From: Cordylochernes scorpioides
Taxonomy: Eukaryota; Arthropoda; Arachnida; Pseudoscorpiones; Chernetidae
Direction: 5' to 3'
Length of the DNA: 64,000 nt
NCBI GenBank assembly: GCA_030710605.1
Contig: CP092882.1
Span: 18,100,316-18,164,315, forward strand
Below are positions 41,521-52,603 of this stretch, piece by piece. The notes under the pieces were generated by a model. That model saw nothing but the letters and a program-made list of their open reading frames with translations. It ran no database searches and was not told the DNA's origin. Within the stretch, counting starts at the first letter, position 1. Each line of letters begins with the position of its first letter. The position numbers and the translations under genes were made by a program.

Positions 41521-41729
41521 GAGAGATAAGAGATGTGTGTGGTCCCAGATGTGACGGAGAAGTACAGCGAGCCCTACACCCGCCGTCCACCCTCCATCCA
41601 CCACACAGCCTGCGAGAACTGGCTACCATTGACCTACTGCTATCTCTGACCACAGCTTCATGGAATAAATGGCTTCCTTTCTCCCTCTGTGTTTGGACCT
41701 TTAGCCTTGTAGAGTTTGCTATTAAAAAT

Positions 41730-42005
41730 AAATAAGGCATTTCCTGACCACGAGCACATGTGCTTTTTATATGGCAAAGCGCCATCTAGTGGAGCAAAAA
41801 TAAACTAAACGTTTATTTAACTTGCTCCGTGATATTTGGCCAACCCAATTTCTTAATAAATCAAGTAAAGCCATCCACGAACGCGTTTCGCGCTGTTGGC
41901 GCTCGTCAGCGTGGAGTAGGCTGTAACACTGCGACCAAAAAAGATTTTTGGTCCTAGAGGCTTCTTGAAAAACCATGAAATGGGTATTTAAGGCCAAATT
42001 TTCTA
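41730..42005 (-). mobile_element. Penelope-type terminal repeat (P2) with hammerhead
   Basis: Inverse of 25855-26130: ATTTCCTGACCACGAGCACA, AGCGCCATCTAGTGGAGCAA, GATATTTGGCCAACCCAATT, hammerhead, AATGGGTATTTAAGGCCAAA. Confidence 0.65.
41873..41916 (-). ncRNA. Hammerhead ribozyme, canonical order
   Basis: Minus strand: CTCCACG-CTGACGA-GCGC CAACA GCGC-GAAA-CGCGT-T^CGTGGATGG. Perfect stem II, five-pair stem I (CCACG/CGTGG), minimal stem III, site U17. Confidence 0.85.
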
Positions 42006-42034
42006 TACAATATATAATAATTTTCTATAGAGTT

Positions 42035-42135
42035 TTCTATACAATAGAGGACCTATTTTCCAGGCCTATAACTACCATCGCAAAATTGGAGAGGACTTCA
42101 GGAATTGGTTTAACCATGGAGATAAGCACCACCAT
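42035..42135 (-). repeat. Dispersed repeat as at 23395-23830, uninterrupted
   Basis: AATAGAGGACCTATTTTCCA, GGCCTATAACTACCATCGCA, GGTTTAACCATGGAGATAAG. Confidence 0.6.
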
Positions 42136-42349
42136 ACTTATCGATTACCTCAAAATCTCAGACACCACAAAAGATAAGCTTTTATTTTAAACAATACAAC
42201 GAAGCTTCACTGCACACACCTTATTGGTATCCTTTTTATATTTGCATAACCTTTCTTTTCTCTAATGCAAAATATTCATATTTACATATTTAGATATGGA
42301 AAAACAATAGAAAAAAAGTGGGTCAGGTGTTGATATTTAAAATAAAAAA

Positions 42350-42545
42350 GGCATATCCTGACCAGGAGCACATGTGCTTTTCAGAAGGCAGAGCGCCATC
42401 TGGTGGAACAGAAATCAACTATTCATTGATTTAGTCTGTTCCCTGATATTTGGCCAACCCAATTTCTCGATAAATCAAGAAAAGCCATCCACAAACGCGT
42501 TTCGCGCTGTTGGCGCTCGTCAGCGTGGAGTAGGCTGTTACACAT
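42350..42545 (-). mobile_element. Penelope-type terminal repeat (P2) with hammerhead
   Basis: GGCATATCCTGACCAGGAGC to GCGTGGAGTAGGCTGTTACA, inverse orientation, preceded by GGTCAGGTGTTGATATTTAA. Confidence 0.65.
42488..42530 (-). ncRNA. Hammerhead ribozyme, canonical order
   Basis: Minus strand: CCACG-CTGACGA-GCGC CAACA GCGC-GAAA-CGCGT-T^TGTGG. As at 41873, except 1.1 is T, a G-U closing pair in stem I. Confidence 0.85.
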
Positions 42546-42989
42546 TTACGGAATTTTTCTTCTTAAAAAAGAGAAAAAAATCAAAATATGGGGAATTTCT
42601 ACAAGTGTCTAGTATAGTTGTTATTTTAAAAGTATTTAAAAAACGTTTTAGGTTGTTGGTGAGAGACTCTCTAGTAATGAAACATCTTAGATTCGACACT
42701 AGAATTTATAGCTGAAAAACGCTCCACCAAGGGATTATCTACTACACCCAAATTAAGCTAAATTACAGACATGTTTGAGTTAAATGTAGTATATATGTGA
42801 AGACAGTTTTTATATATTTTTAATAGAGGTAAAGCCCGTTCTACGAACATATCTAAACGGTAGCCTGTCCCTCCCAAGGTTTAGTAAGGTTTTATTGTAA
42901 TAATATATTTATTATTATATCATATCTGCGCGCGCGTATATGAAAAAATAATTGAAAAAAAAATAAAAAGGTCAGGTGTTGATATTAAA

Positions 42990-43135
42990 AATAATAAACA
43001 AAACGGCTTCCGAGGATGCGAGTTTCTTTACTATATATTCACATCAAACTTTTTCAGGTTTTACAAACCCTTCTACCGGAGTATAGGGTAAAATATAAAA
43101 TAAAGCAAGTAACTCATTCTCGGAAGCCATATTAT
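42990..43135. repeat. Foldback at the 5' side of the RLE-LINE fragment
   Basis: AACGGCTTCCGAGGATGCGA and CTCATTCTCGGAAGCCAT face each other. GGGTAAAATATAAAATAAAG and AAACCCTTCTACCGGAGTAT resemble the hammerhead-like foldbacks, degenerate. Confidence 0.5.
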
Positions 43136-43299
43136 TTATATTATTATTGTACAATTTAGGTGTTCTAGAGGATAACACCAGCGCAGTCGTCCCAGAAAAT
43201 AAAGAGAGAATAAAAAGAGAAATAGTATCCAGAATGGAATCTTTAGCGGAAACCAAGCTGAACGCTAAAAAAACCTCTTCGCTGCTTTCAACGAATTTT

Positions 43300-44753
43300 C
43301 GCTCTCGCTCATAAACTACTACGTTGGAATCGTGGAGTTTAGTGAGCGAGAACTAGAAATGTGTTGGACCAAAAGGTGAGAACAACGCTGAGCAAATTCA
43401 AAATCCATCGTAAGCCAGCAAATAAAGAAAGATTATATCTTCAACGCGAAGAAATGGGAAGAGGATTGGTGAACTTGGTCCAAAAAAACGAAAGAATTCT
43501 GCTAAGCCTCTACAAGTATATATTTGGGGGGGGGGAGACAACAAAAAGAAAGGAAGCCATTAAAGCGTGTGAACAGGGCGAAAACACAATGCTCACACAC
43601 ATCCAACTAATTATAGAAAATAAGTACAAAATAGAAGCCCAAAACATCACAATGAAAACTCTGAAAGAAAAACAGATCGAAAATCTAAGAGGAATTATTG
43701 GCCAGAAAATAATCCACAGAACATTCTTTAAAAATGAAGACCAACCGCTATTGGACATGATAGAATCCTCACAGTGGCTCAAAACGGGAAACAACACACC
43801 ACAAAATGAAGGGTTCTACATGTTCATTCAAGATAGAAACGTGTTCCCGAAGGATAAAACCTGAAATGCCCTCACTGTGAAAAGGTACAGAGGACGGTGG
43901 ACCACCTTGCTACAAACTGTGGAAGATTGCTTCCTTACGACTACACTGAGAGGCATAATGAAGTGGTGAGATGTGTCCACTTCAACTTGGCTAGAAAATA
44001 TAATTTCACAGAGAACAAGAAGATAAGCTCCACAAAATAACGACTAAGATTGAAAATTCATACGCCAAGATAATAACGGACCTGCCAATGATAAGCGATA
44101 TCAATATCAGAGCTAACAAACCTGATATAATAGTATATGACAAAATAAAAAAGACATAACAATCATAGAGATAGGCGTTACCTCCCAAGACAATATCCAA
44201 ACTACGGAGCTGACAAAGAAAAGAAAGTACCAGCTACTGGCGAGGGAAATGGCCCAAACTGAAAAAAATGTCCGTAAAAGTAGTGCCGATAGTCTTAACA
44301 TGGGATGGAATAGTAACCAAATATAACAAACAATACAGGAAGGAAATAAACATAAGAAAAAGGGACTTTGCATATATTCAATCCCTGGTGCTAAAAAAGA
44401 CGATGGAAATTATCTCAACAGAAAAGAAGAATGAACCTCACGATAAGTTACAGAGAAATAAAGAAATGGAAGCCATGGATAGATTGTTGGAACGATGTAG
44501 GGAGCTGGCATGTGATGACGAGGAAGGTAGAACACCGGACATGGGGCACAGGGATACGACGACCATAGAAGAGATCCAGGAGAACGACCTAGAGCAGATG
44601 ACAGGAGACCTGACAGACAAGAATGGATCAAGGCTAGGGGACCATCTTATCGAGGAGCCACTAGGGAAGGCCATAGAAAGACTGCTGGAGAGCTGCAGGA
44701 CATCAGGGGACCATAACGGCAAGGGCCACAACACTGACCAGGAGTCAAGATAG
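43300..44753 (+). mobile_element. C-terminal part of an R2/NeSL-type (RLE) LINE
   Basis: The first frame (43361-43864) has NKERLYLQREEMGRGLVNLV, the RT thumb-to-linker region, and EDQPLLDMIESSQWLKTG. After a frameshift near 43864 comes the zinc knuckle CPHCEKVQRTVDHLATNC (about 43868-43920), then KPDIIVYDKIKKDITIIEIG (about 44110-44175). That is the PD..(E/D) core of the restriction-like endonuclease. A last frame (44268-44753) holds VPIVLTWDGIVTKYNKQYRK and a charged tail. Palm and finger RT motifs are missing. Multiple frameshifts; a dead 5'-truncated copy. Confidence 0.7.
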
Positions 44754-44920
44754 CAAATGTAAATATCTTTGTTTACTTTTACTGTTGTCATTTATTGAAG
44801 TTGTAAATAAAAATATGTAAATAGACTGACCATTCGCTACACTTTTTAGAGAAAAACTTGTAACCTTTTTGAAAAATAAATTATTGTACATATTATTGTA
44901 CAATATTAAAACTCTAAAAA

Positions 44921-44987
44921 GCGGTCTTGGGGATTAAATTCACAAAACCGCTGAGAGGGCTCACTACTGATGAACCAAGCCCTCCCA
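44921..44987 (+). ncRNA. Strand-permuted hammerhead, decayed
   Basis: GCGGTC then TTGGGGATTAAATTCAC, AAAACCGC, GGGCTCACTACTGATGAACC, AAGCCCTCCCA. GAAA is now AAAA and stem I is weakened. The leader AAAACTCTAAAAAGCGG matches the 33923 and 53586 copies. Confidence 0.5.
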
Positions 44988-45129
44988 CTATTTTTCATTG
45001 CATTAAGGACAGTAGAAAGTTTGCTTGTTTCTTTGTGAAAGAAACATTGTTACTTAATTTACAAATTTATATACATAATAGGTATATATAGAGCTATATA
45101 GTTAGTAGTAACAACTAGGTAACCCAACT

Positions 45130-45490
45130 GCGCCTTTGCCGGTCCCAAACCCGGATGAAAAAGGAGGAGGGGAGCAGTAACAAGCTCACTAAAAAACCTG
45201 GGTTCAGCTGTCCCGGCTGATAGTACCCTGTAAGGGCTCCAGGGATACAGAATGAGCAGCGTTTGTACTCCTTGTTAGGAGCCGCTGCACATAACGTCTG
45301 TTTCTCATGTCAGAGACGGGCATTTCTTTTGGAGCTAAGTCGACCTGCCAATGAGTAATGCTCCCAGAGTAATGACAAAGGCAGACGTATTTCACTTCAC
45401 CCAGTCAAGATGGTTGTCAAACAGACACCATCAAGGGTCACAACTTGATACCCTAATATGATTGAGTGGAGATAATAAAGAAGAAGACTA
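45130..45490 (-). repeat. Dispersed repeat family R1, inverse copy
   Basis: CGCCTTTGCCGGTCCC, CCTGGGTTCAGCTG, ATACCCTAATATGATTGAGT, GGAGATAATAAAGAAGAAGA. Inverse of 24475-24840. Confidence 0.7.
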
Positions 45491-45794
45491 GGTAACCCAG
45501 ACTCCTGGATCGTATCTACCAGGGCTTTCCTGCGGTTTAGGAGTCTGTCTTGGTAGCCTTAGTGAACCAATCCACTAAGTATTTTCAGGCCAGTTTCTTG
45601 GTAGATTCAACTAAAAATGCTGAGATAAAATCGTTTTGATATTATATACATAGAGGGGTTATATATATGTAGTATCCTGTTCTCCTTTTTATAAACAGGT
45701 TTATGTGTTTTGAAAATAGAGCAATCTATAAATAGATCTTCATTTAAAAAGGCATATATTGAAGGTTTATGTATGTTATAAAAATATTAAAATA

Positions 45795-46500
45795 CTAGCC
45801 GAATGACCCGGGCAACGCCCAGGTTTTACCCGATTAAATGTTTTTATTCAAATACTATTCGTTACAATTATAAATTGGCGCCGTGGATGTCACTCTTGTG
45901 AAACGTCCCGCTCCAAACTTTGTGTCAGAGAAGCGATATTTTTATAAAGAGATGATCTGGCTTTGTGTCTTCTGCTCGAATGAATGTTTTTCTGTTAGAA
46001 TTTTGTTCCTGCACACTAAAAGTGAACTGGCTTCACCCGTGGTCTCAGCTTTTTGGAATTTTTCCCGATATAATTTTGTATCTGATAATCAAACATGATA
46101 CAGCAATATTGTCATCATCATTTTCTGACTAAAAAAGCAACTATTTTTGCCCAGAACCTGTCAATTATATTTTTTATTGGCTAAAAATCCTATAAATATC
46201 TTTTCCAGATTTTTCTCTATGTCCTGTCAAAACACGTTTTACATGTACATTAGGTCAGCTGATATTACTTCCCATCTTCACCGCTAGAGGCGCTGCTCGC
46301 GAGCGAAAGGGCAAATTTGCAACGCAATTTGCAAATAACTCTAAGAATATTCGGAATGGAGACCTGAAATTTTCACTATAAGTTTTTCCAGATTCTACTC
46401 TATATACTGTTAAAATTTCAGTCAGATTAGTTACGTATTGTGGACCTGTATAGCCGACATAGGAACAAACACACATACATACATACATACATACATACAT
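45795..46500 (+). repeat. RTE-like non-autonomous retroelement, long copy
   Basis: CTAGCCGAATGACCCGGGCA to CCGACATAGGAACAAACACA and an ACAT microsatellite (46465-46500). It shares GGTCAGCTGATATTACTTCC and CCGCTAGAGGCGCTGCTCGC with 18331-18716. AAAATTTCAGTCAGATTAGT near the end is typical of RTE 3' UTRs. The 71-codon ORF at 45883 is a by-product. Confidence 0.75.
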
Positions 46501-46712
46501 ACACTGACCGTGCGGCCACGCGTCGCGCGAGCTCCGTGTATTTCGCCTTTTTCGCTTCCTAAAGTTAAGTTTATTTAACCTAATATATATCATCTTGTTC
46601 GCCTAAGTTCGGGCATCATTTCAATTCATATTTCATAAATTTTCATCAAGTTTCAAATTTTCTATTTTTCATAAATTAGCAAAGCTACAAGTTGTAGCTT
46701 TGCATCATCGTC

Positions 46713-47618
46713 ATGGCAACGGCCAAGCCGGTCGTTGCTTCATCTGATTCGCCATCCACCTCATCAAGTAATCACATCCCATCAAGCTCATCTCCTAATG
46801 AAACGGTGAAAATTCATCCTTCACAATCATCTTCAAAAAATCCAAATTCACAAAATTTGCATGCCCCAAAACGTCATTTCTCTATTGAAGAAAGAAAGAA
46901 GCACGATGAATTGAGAAAAACGACTTACGAAAAGAGAAGCGGAAATATTCATTCCGCTATACAATTTCAAAGCCTACCAAATTCCACCGCTGAAGAACAC
47001 CTGGCTGGAATTGCAGCGGTTGTCGGGTATGAAAATATTCACTCAGTGGGAAAAATCAATGGCCAGGCGATCGTCTCAGTAGCCAACGGAGAACTCGCCC
47101 AAATCCTAATCAATAATAGGTTTGAGGTGCAAAAAACGAAAATTTTTCCTACGCCGCTTTTCAACGTGCCTAAAAAATATATTTTATCAGGTGTCCTGGC
47201 GTTTATCCAGGATGCAGACATCGCCAAGGCCCTTGAGCCATATGGGCAGACCATCTCCATCCGCCCCCTGCCCTTCCCCACGGATAACCCCTTACTAAAA
47301 CACCTGTCATCCCTGAGGAGAGAGGTCGTATTTAAGAAAAAAGATTCGACTGACATGCCAGCATTGATCATTATAAATTATATGAACAGATCATTCCGCA
47401 TCTATGTCGGTGAGGATGTGATCTGCGCAGATTGCAGGCGCCACGGCCACAAAAAAGATAAATGTCCCTTCAACAAAAATATCAGGGATACCGTAACTCA
47501 ACTTGTCACCGTCGACATGTTAGAAGGAACTCCAACTACAGTCCCGACACCACCTGAAGGTGATGAACATAGAGACAAAGTCCACGAGCAGAAAAAGAAT
47601 CTTAGCAGAATTAACTGA
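46713..47618 (+). CDS. LINE ORF1, first part (zinc-knuckle protein)
   Basis: 301 residues. Ser/Pro-rich N-terminus (MATAKPVVASSDSPSTSSSN), a basic patch near 50-70, an RRM-like middle (VVGYENIHSVGKINGQAIVS, FIQDADIAKALEPYG) and a CCHC knuckle CADCRRHGHKKDKC at about residues 238-251. ORF1 proteins bind LINE RNA and chaperone it in the RNP. Upstream GCTTTGCATCATCGTC precedes the ATG. The frame ends early; the continuation overlaps from 47560 in another frame. Confidence 0.75.
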   Translation: MATAKPVVASSDSPSTSSSNHIPSSSSPNETVKIHPSQSSSKNPNSQNLHAPKRHFSIEERKKHDELRKTTYEKRSGNIHSAIQFQSLPNSTAEEHLAGIAAVVGYENIHSVGKINGQAIVSVANGELAQILINNRFEVQKTKIFPTPLFNVPKKYILSGVLAFIQDADIAKALEPYGQTISIRPLPFPTDNPLLKHLSSLRREVVFKKKDSTDMPALIIINYMNRSFRIYVGEDVICADCRRHGHKKDKCPFNKNIRDTVTQLVTVDMLEGTPTTVPTPPEGDEHRDKVHEQKKNLSRIN

Positions 47619-48153
47619 CGTCCCAACACCCCCTTATGCTTTAAACGACCTCGGAAAGAGACCAAAGTCCAACCCTCCTACTGAGGTTCTACCCAAGAAT
47701 GTAGAACCAATGCAAGAAGGAGAACCTAAAGAAGCGCAGGAACCTACGAGTGAAGACATCCTGCAGGTTTTGCCTAGCGAGGATGATTTTCCCAGGCGAG
47801 GGCAGGACGAACTATCAGAGGATAACGAATCTGTAGCGCTCTCAGAACTTTCTGTGGCATCCTCACAACTCGAGCGCGAATCTGAATTTTGTGAACTGGA
47901 GTTAAACCCTAAAATGGTGAAGATCCTCAAGGCTCTTTGTTGTAAATCTGGTCGCACGAGAAAAACCAAGATTCTTGAACAGATGGACAAGCACCCCAAC
48001 TTAAAGCAAGACCTCACAACTTTCCGCGAAGAAGTTCGTCAACGAAAGAATGCCTGGCACAAAGTGAAGCCAGATGAAAAGAAAGTCTATGAAAAATACT
48101 ATAGTAGAATCAGGGATCTCTTGAAAACAATGGAGGAAGAAAACCTTACTTAA
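47560..48153 (+). CDS. LINE ORF1, C-terminal part after frameshift
   Basis: 197 residues, acidic (VLPSEDDFPRRGQDELSEDN) then basic at the end (REEVRQRKNAWHKVKP ... YSRIRDLLKTMEEENLT). It overlaps the first part by 59 nt. The single indel lies in the overlap, so the intact protein was probably about 480 residues. Recoding cannot be excluded but no slippery site stands out. Confidence 0.6.
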   Translation: MMNIETKSTSRKRILAELTDVPTPPYALNDLGKRPKSNPPTEVLPKNVEPMQEGEPKEAQEPTSEDILQVLPSEDDFPRRGQDELSEDNESVALSELSVASSQLERESEFCELELNPKMVKILKALCCKSGRTRKTKILEQMDKHPNLKQDLTTFREEVRQRKNAWHKVKPDEKKVYEKYYSRIRDLLKTMEEENLT

Positions 48154-49255
48154 TCTACTTTCTCTTTTTTTTTTTTTATTATCACGATTCCTTTTACCCT
48201 CTTTTTTTTACCTTCTTTATCTTACCTTCTCGTTTTTATTTATTTGTATATATGTGACAATATCGTTGCGGATTTTCTTGTTGTTCGATTTGAATGGTGA
48301 GGATTGGTTGAAACGCAGTCGTTTGAGTGGAAGTTGAAGCATACAGTTAGGAATAATCAGGACACGTGATGGAGTTTGAAAATAAAAGGCAACTGGTTTG
48401 GAGGAAAGAAAGCTTGAGAAGAGCGGAGTGGGTTTTGATTGTTAATTATCTGATCACATGGCGGTGATTGACTTAGCTATGGGATGAGCGGGGAGGTCTC
48501 GAGAGCAGATGTTACCTTGTTGGGAGCGAAGGAGCCACTGTAGGTGTTGTTCCTATGGGAGCGAAAGCATTACTACATAGGTGTTGTTCCTATGGGAGCG
48601 AAAGCCCTACTACATAGGTGTTGTTTCTATGGGAGCGAAAGCACAACTACATAGGTGTTGTTTCTATGGGAGCGAAAGCACAACTACCAATTCTTGCTTC
48701 TCGATTTAACACCAAGAGTTGTCTTCTTTCCTATTGGTCGAAAGATGTCACATGACCTTTTTCTATTGGTTGACCTATTTAGGCGATACTTTCTAATTGG
48801 TCCTTACTGAGGTCTTTGTCGGAAGACACGCCCGATCTTGTCAGGAAGTATTGGGTGTTAGTTCGACTCTTATAACTTCCGCGGTTACCAGATACGTCCG
48901 GTCCTGTCAGGAAGTATTGGGCGTCTCTCAACTTTTATAACTTCTGCGGTTACCAGATACGTCCGGTCCTGTCAGGAAGTATTGACTATACAAGTTATTA
49001 ATAATTGTGCCCGCTTTAAGCCTACTTCCTATGTCTTGTTGCTACTTTCTGTCCTCCAGTTACCTTATTCTTTATTAAATCTTTGAAAATCATACATTGT
49101 ACATGTATAGTGGGTCGGGGGTGCATACAATTATATACAAATTATGACATATATTTACCTTTTACACTAACACGATTTATTTTATTTTACCTTCCTTTAT
49201 ATACTCTCCTTTACCAGTTTAAATTCTTCCTTACTTTATTTATTTTTTATTTTTG
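48154..49255 (+). repeat. LINE inter-ORF spacer with two tandem arrays
   Basis: Four units of about 38 bp (AGGTGTTGTT(C/T)CTATGGGAG CGAAAGC) at 48540-48685, then about 2.5 units of about 65 bp (ATACGTCCGGTCCTGTCAGG AAGTATTGGGCG) at 48830-48990. Such arrays in LINE UTRs or spacers can act as promoters; function unknown. Confidence 0.7.
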
Positions 49256-49257
49256 GA

Positions 49258-49772
49258 TGTTGGACTGTTCTCAGCCATCCTTCGACGTTTCTGAACACGA
49301 ATTTTTAGAAATAATCACGCTCAACGCCCGCGGTATATCTGGAAGAGAAAGAGAAGATTACTTCTGCAAATGGACGAAGAAGCTTAAAGCAGACATTTAC
49401 GCTATACAAGAAACAAACAAAGACCTATTATTATCGAGAAAAGAATTTGAAAACTACGACATATATGCAAATAAAAAAAGCAATTGCGGAAGCGGACAAT
49501 TTATTATTCTAAATCGCACAATTCCTAACGAAAACTTCAAAGTTATCAAAAGCGGAAAGATCTGTGCGATCGAATGCACCTTGAAAAGAAAACTCGTTTT
49601 ACTAATAAATGTACATGTTACGCACAATCCGGATGAAGCTTTTAACGACTTTACCTTGATTGAACGATATATTGAAAATTTCCCGAACGACACGTCCAAA
49701 ATTATACTTGGAGACTTTAACATACGAGATAAGCCTGGAAGAACGGACTCGCAGAGAAAGAAAAAATGCTAA
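49258..49772 (+). CDS. LINE ORF2, endonuclease N-terminal part
   Basis: Apurinic-like endonuclease start: ITLNARGISGREREDYFCKW, IYAIQETNKD, INVHVTHNPDE, KIILGDFNI. The catalytic Asn, Glu and Asp-Asn positions are present. The likely start is MLDCSQPSFDVSEHEF at 49258; an earlier ATG at 49083 would add hydrophobic residues from AT-rich sequence. The frame breaks at TGC TAA (49770); the +1 frame continues smoothly (KEKMLNDFKRK). Confidence 0.75.
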
Positions 49773-52570
49773 ATGATTTTAAAAGAAAATATAACCTAAT
49801 CGACGCATTTAGTTATCTTAATCCGGGAATTCACGGGGTCACGCACTTCGCGACTGTGAACGGCACACCTTTTGAAACACGCATCGACTATATCTTAACT
49901 ACGCCCGATTTAATAAGAAACTTGGAAGAATGCAAAACATTATCTTACTCGCTATCTGACCACAACGCTATCATCGCCCGTTTAAGCACCGAGAGAATGA
50001 AGTTAGTGCGAAAAATTGACAGACGAATATTTACCTCCCGCCTCTTCGATGACATATATGCTTTTGAACTTGAAAACTTTTATTCGAACTATATGAATTT
50101 AAACGCAATTGCTAAATGGAGATGTATAAAAAGACTTATTTTGGAAGTTGCTAATGCTTGTCTGAGGTATACGGTCCCAAGGCCGATGGGTCACAAGCCC
50201 GCTATTACTTCGCTTTTTAACGAGAACGACATACTGCTGACCGATAATCGAAATATTTTAAATTATATTTTTAAACACTACCGCGATCAATCTAGAGCCG
50301 ACGAATCTATCAATCTAAACGACACCGTAACGTATACAAATACTATCCCGCGCCTCGACATCGACTTCAACTTCGATGAACAACACTTTATAACGAGAGG
50401 CGACATAATTAATGCAATTAAGCAACTTCCCAATAAAAAGATGGCTGGAGAAGACAAGATTCCCGCGGAATTTTATAAAAAATACCCGAACGACGCCGCA
50501 GATCTACTTCTCACGATATTTACTAATGCTCAAGAGGAAGAAGAACTACCTGAACATATGAGAGTGGGGAGGCTGAATCTCCTACCAAAGAAGCCGAGCC
50601 CAAAGACGTTGGGTGAATGGAGACCTATCACGATGATGAACACAGATTATAAAATCTTGTCGAAATTATTACTCGCAAAACTTAAACCTTACTCCCCGCA
50701 AATTGTTCCTATTGAACAAAAATATGCAATTATGAATAGGTCAATATTCGACATACTCCCTGATATCGAATACAGCGTCTACGCGGCAAACCTCCTCAAC
50801 ACGCCCCTCGCGATTGTCGTCCTCGACCTACAGAGGGCGTTTGACTCGCTCAACAGAAACTTCCTAATTGCGACTCTTGAGAGAATCGGTATACCAAATA
50901 TATTTATCAAATGGATCAAGATAATCTTGAACAACAGTGCAATTAAGATTGACGTAAATGAAGAAACCTCTCCATCCATACAAGTGACAAGGGGAGTTCG
51001 TCAGGGCTGCGGGCTGTCGGCGGTACTGTTCTCGATCTCCACGACGGCTTTAATCTTTCACTTACGAGACAAACTGAGCTCCACGACCACGACGCACATT
51101 TACGCTGACGACCTGGTGTTCTTAATTAGAGACGAAAGCGACTTCGACCGAATATACTCCTGTCTCCAAGATTTTAAGCGGGTCTCCGGCATAAATATAA
51201 ACTTTGGGAAAAGCAAAGGGCTGTGGTGTGGCAGCTGGGGCAACAGAACCGACACTCCGAGAGAAATTAAGATGAGGAGAGACCAAATCAAAGTGCTTGG
51301 CATCTTAGTTGAAAACTCAAAAACGCCCTTCAAAACGGAGAAAGAAAACCTGCGCGAAGAATTTCAACAAGCGGTGCGTGTTGTTAAATCCCATATTTCG
51401 TCGCTCTCGCTTATACAGAAGACGCGATATATTAACGAAAGATTGATACCGAAATTTACATATAAAATAAACGCGACTCTACCTGAAGACGTAATCCTCA
51501 ACGATATACAGAAAGATATTGATGTCGCCTTATACCTAAATACAACCTGGACAAATTCCTCAATAAATTGTTTACCTATCGAGAACGGCGGCCTCGCTTT
51601 GCTCCACCTCGCCACGCAACGCGATTTATTCACGTTAAAACGTATACAAAAGCAAATTAATGGACATCAGAACGAAAACGAATTTCTATTTGAGAACAAA
51701 AATGCGACCAACTACTTCAATCTTTTTAATTACGATCTACACGGATTTTTCTCACCGCGAAGAAAACAAATTTTAGCAAGCTGGCGTAACATCGTTCATA
51801 AATTTAATATTGACTTCAAGCAGCTTTCGCGAAAAGATTATTTACACCTCGTTATACCGAAATGCCGCCTCTTACACGGCCTTTATCTACAGAACTCTGC
51901 CGTCTTCAGCACAAGAAACTTGAAACGCCTGAAAGATTTTATAGATACGAAAGACGAAATGCGCGAGGCAAATGATCTATTTTCCCATGCCACGCGAAAT
52001 ATCCGAAACGATCTACAACGAATTGCCGAGTTTTACAACCAGACGAAAAACACGACTTTTAAACTTCAAGACCATTCTTCCTGCGTGCATCTTCCCATCG
52101 TTTACGAATCACGCCTTTTCTCACGTATAAAGAGTAACGCACTACGAAATATAATTTTATCGACCAAATTTAACTTTAAACGCGCTGAAGAAAAAGCTGC
52201 AAAGTGGAATTTCAACACTGCGCCATCCTGGCATAAAAAACGTAACATCTACGACGATATCGCCTGGAGACTGAAATTAAGAGCCCTGCCACACCCGACC
52301 AGGAATGGAAGGCCCACCTGCACTGCGTGCGGAGGATCTCCAGACATACTACATCGATACCTAGAGTGTGAATTTACGAAAAAGAAAATAAAAGAAGCTA
52401 CTGAAGAATGTCGGATTGTCGACCGCTTATATATCTTCAGCCCAGCCAACTTCATCCTAGACCGCAGAAATCCAGAATTACGTCGAATTTTAAACAAGAA
52501 GAAATACGAAATTTACAAATATTTTATAGAGATAGATTTTAATTGTACCCCCTCCCCCACTAACAATTGA
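49766..52570 (+). CDS. LINE ORF2, endonuclease end, reverse transcriptase
   Basis: 934 residues. EN finishes with FETRIDYILTTPDL and SLSDHNAI. RT fingers GEDKIPAEFYKKYP; EWRPITMMNTDYKILSKLL; palm LDLQRAFDSLNR (first Asp at about 354); GVRQGCGLSAVLFS; IYADDLVFL at about 446 (catalytic Asp pair); thumb GLWCGSW. A C-terminal zinc knuckle CTACGGSPDILHRYLEC lies at about 851-867. The DYKILSK wording places it near L1/Tx1. No stop for 934 codons, so RT could be functional if the EN frameshift were absent. Performs target-primed reverse transcription in the nucleus. Confidence 0.92.
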   Translation: MLNDFKRKYNLIDAFSYLNPGIHGVTHFATVNGTPFETRIDYILTTPDLIRNLEECKTLSYSLSDHNAIIARLSTERMKLVRKIDRRIFTSRLFDDIYAFELENFYSNYMNLNAIAKWRCIKRLILEVANACLRYTVPRPMGHKPAITSLFNENDILLTDNRNILNYIFKHYRDQSRADESINLNDTVTYTNTIPRLDIDFNFDEQHFITRGDIINAIKQLPNKKMAGEDKIPAEFYKKYPNDAADLLLTIFTNAQEEEELPEHMRVGRLNLLPKKPSPKTLGEWRPITMMNTDYKILSKLLLAKLKPYSPQIVPIEQKYAIMNRSIFDILPDIEYSVYAANLLNTPLAIVVLDLQRAFDSLNRNFLIATLERIGIPNIFIKWIKIILNNSAIKIDVNEETSPSIQVTRGVRQGCGLSAVLFSISTTALIFHLRDKLSSTTTTHIYADDLVFLIRDESDFDRIYSCLQDFKRVSGININFGKSKGLWCGSWGNRTDTPREIKMRRDQIKVLGILVENSKTPFKTEKENLREEFQQAVRVVKSHISSLSLIQKTRYINERLIPKFTYKINATLPEDVILNDIQKDIDVALYLNTTWTNSSINCLPIENGGLALLHLATQRDLFTLKRIQKQINGHQNENEFLFENKNATNYFNLFNYDLHGFFSPRRKQILASWRNIVHKFNIDFKQLSRKDYLHLVIPKCRLLHGLYLQNSAVFSTRNLKRLKDFIDTKDEMREANDLFSHATRNIRNDLQRIAEFYNQTKNTTFKLQDHSSCVHLPIVYESRLFSRIKSNALRNIILSTKFNFKRAEEKAAKWNFNTAPSWHKKRNIYDDIAWRLKLRALPHPTRNGRPTCTACGGSPDILHRYLECEFTKKKIKEATEECRIVDRLYIFSPANFILDRRNPELRRILNKKKYEIYKYFIEIDFNCTPSPTNN

Positions 52571-52597
52571 AATGTAACGACGTTTTATATGACTGAA

Positions 52598-52603
52598 TAA
52601 AAA
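52598..52603 (+). terminator. LINE polyadenylation signal
   Basis: AATAAA 28 nt after the ORF2 stop, followed by a T-rich stretch. Confidence 0.6.

Noticed and set aside
41327..41785. 152-codon minus-strand ORF as a gene
   Set aside because: Its last part is the frame-shifted LINE L3 C-terminus; the start lies in an unrelated Penelope-type repeat.
47039..52497. Minus-strand ORFs of 60-127 codons
   Set aside because: Shadow frames of LINE ORF1 and ORF2.
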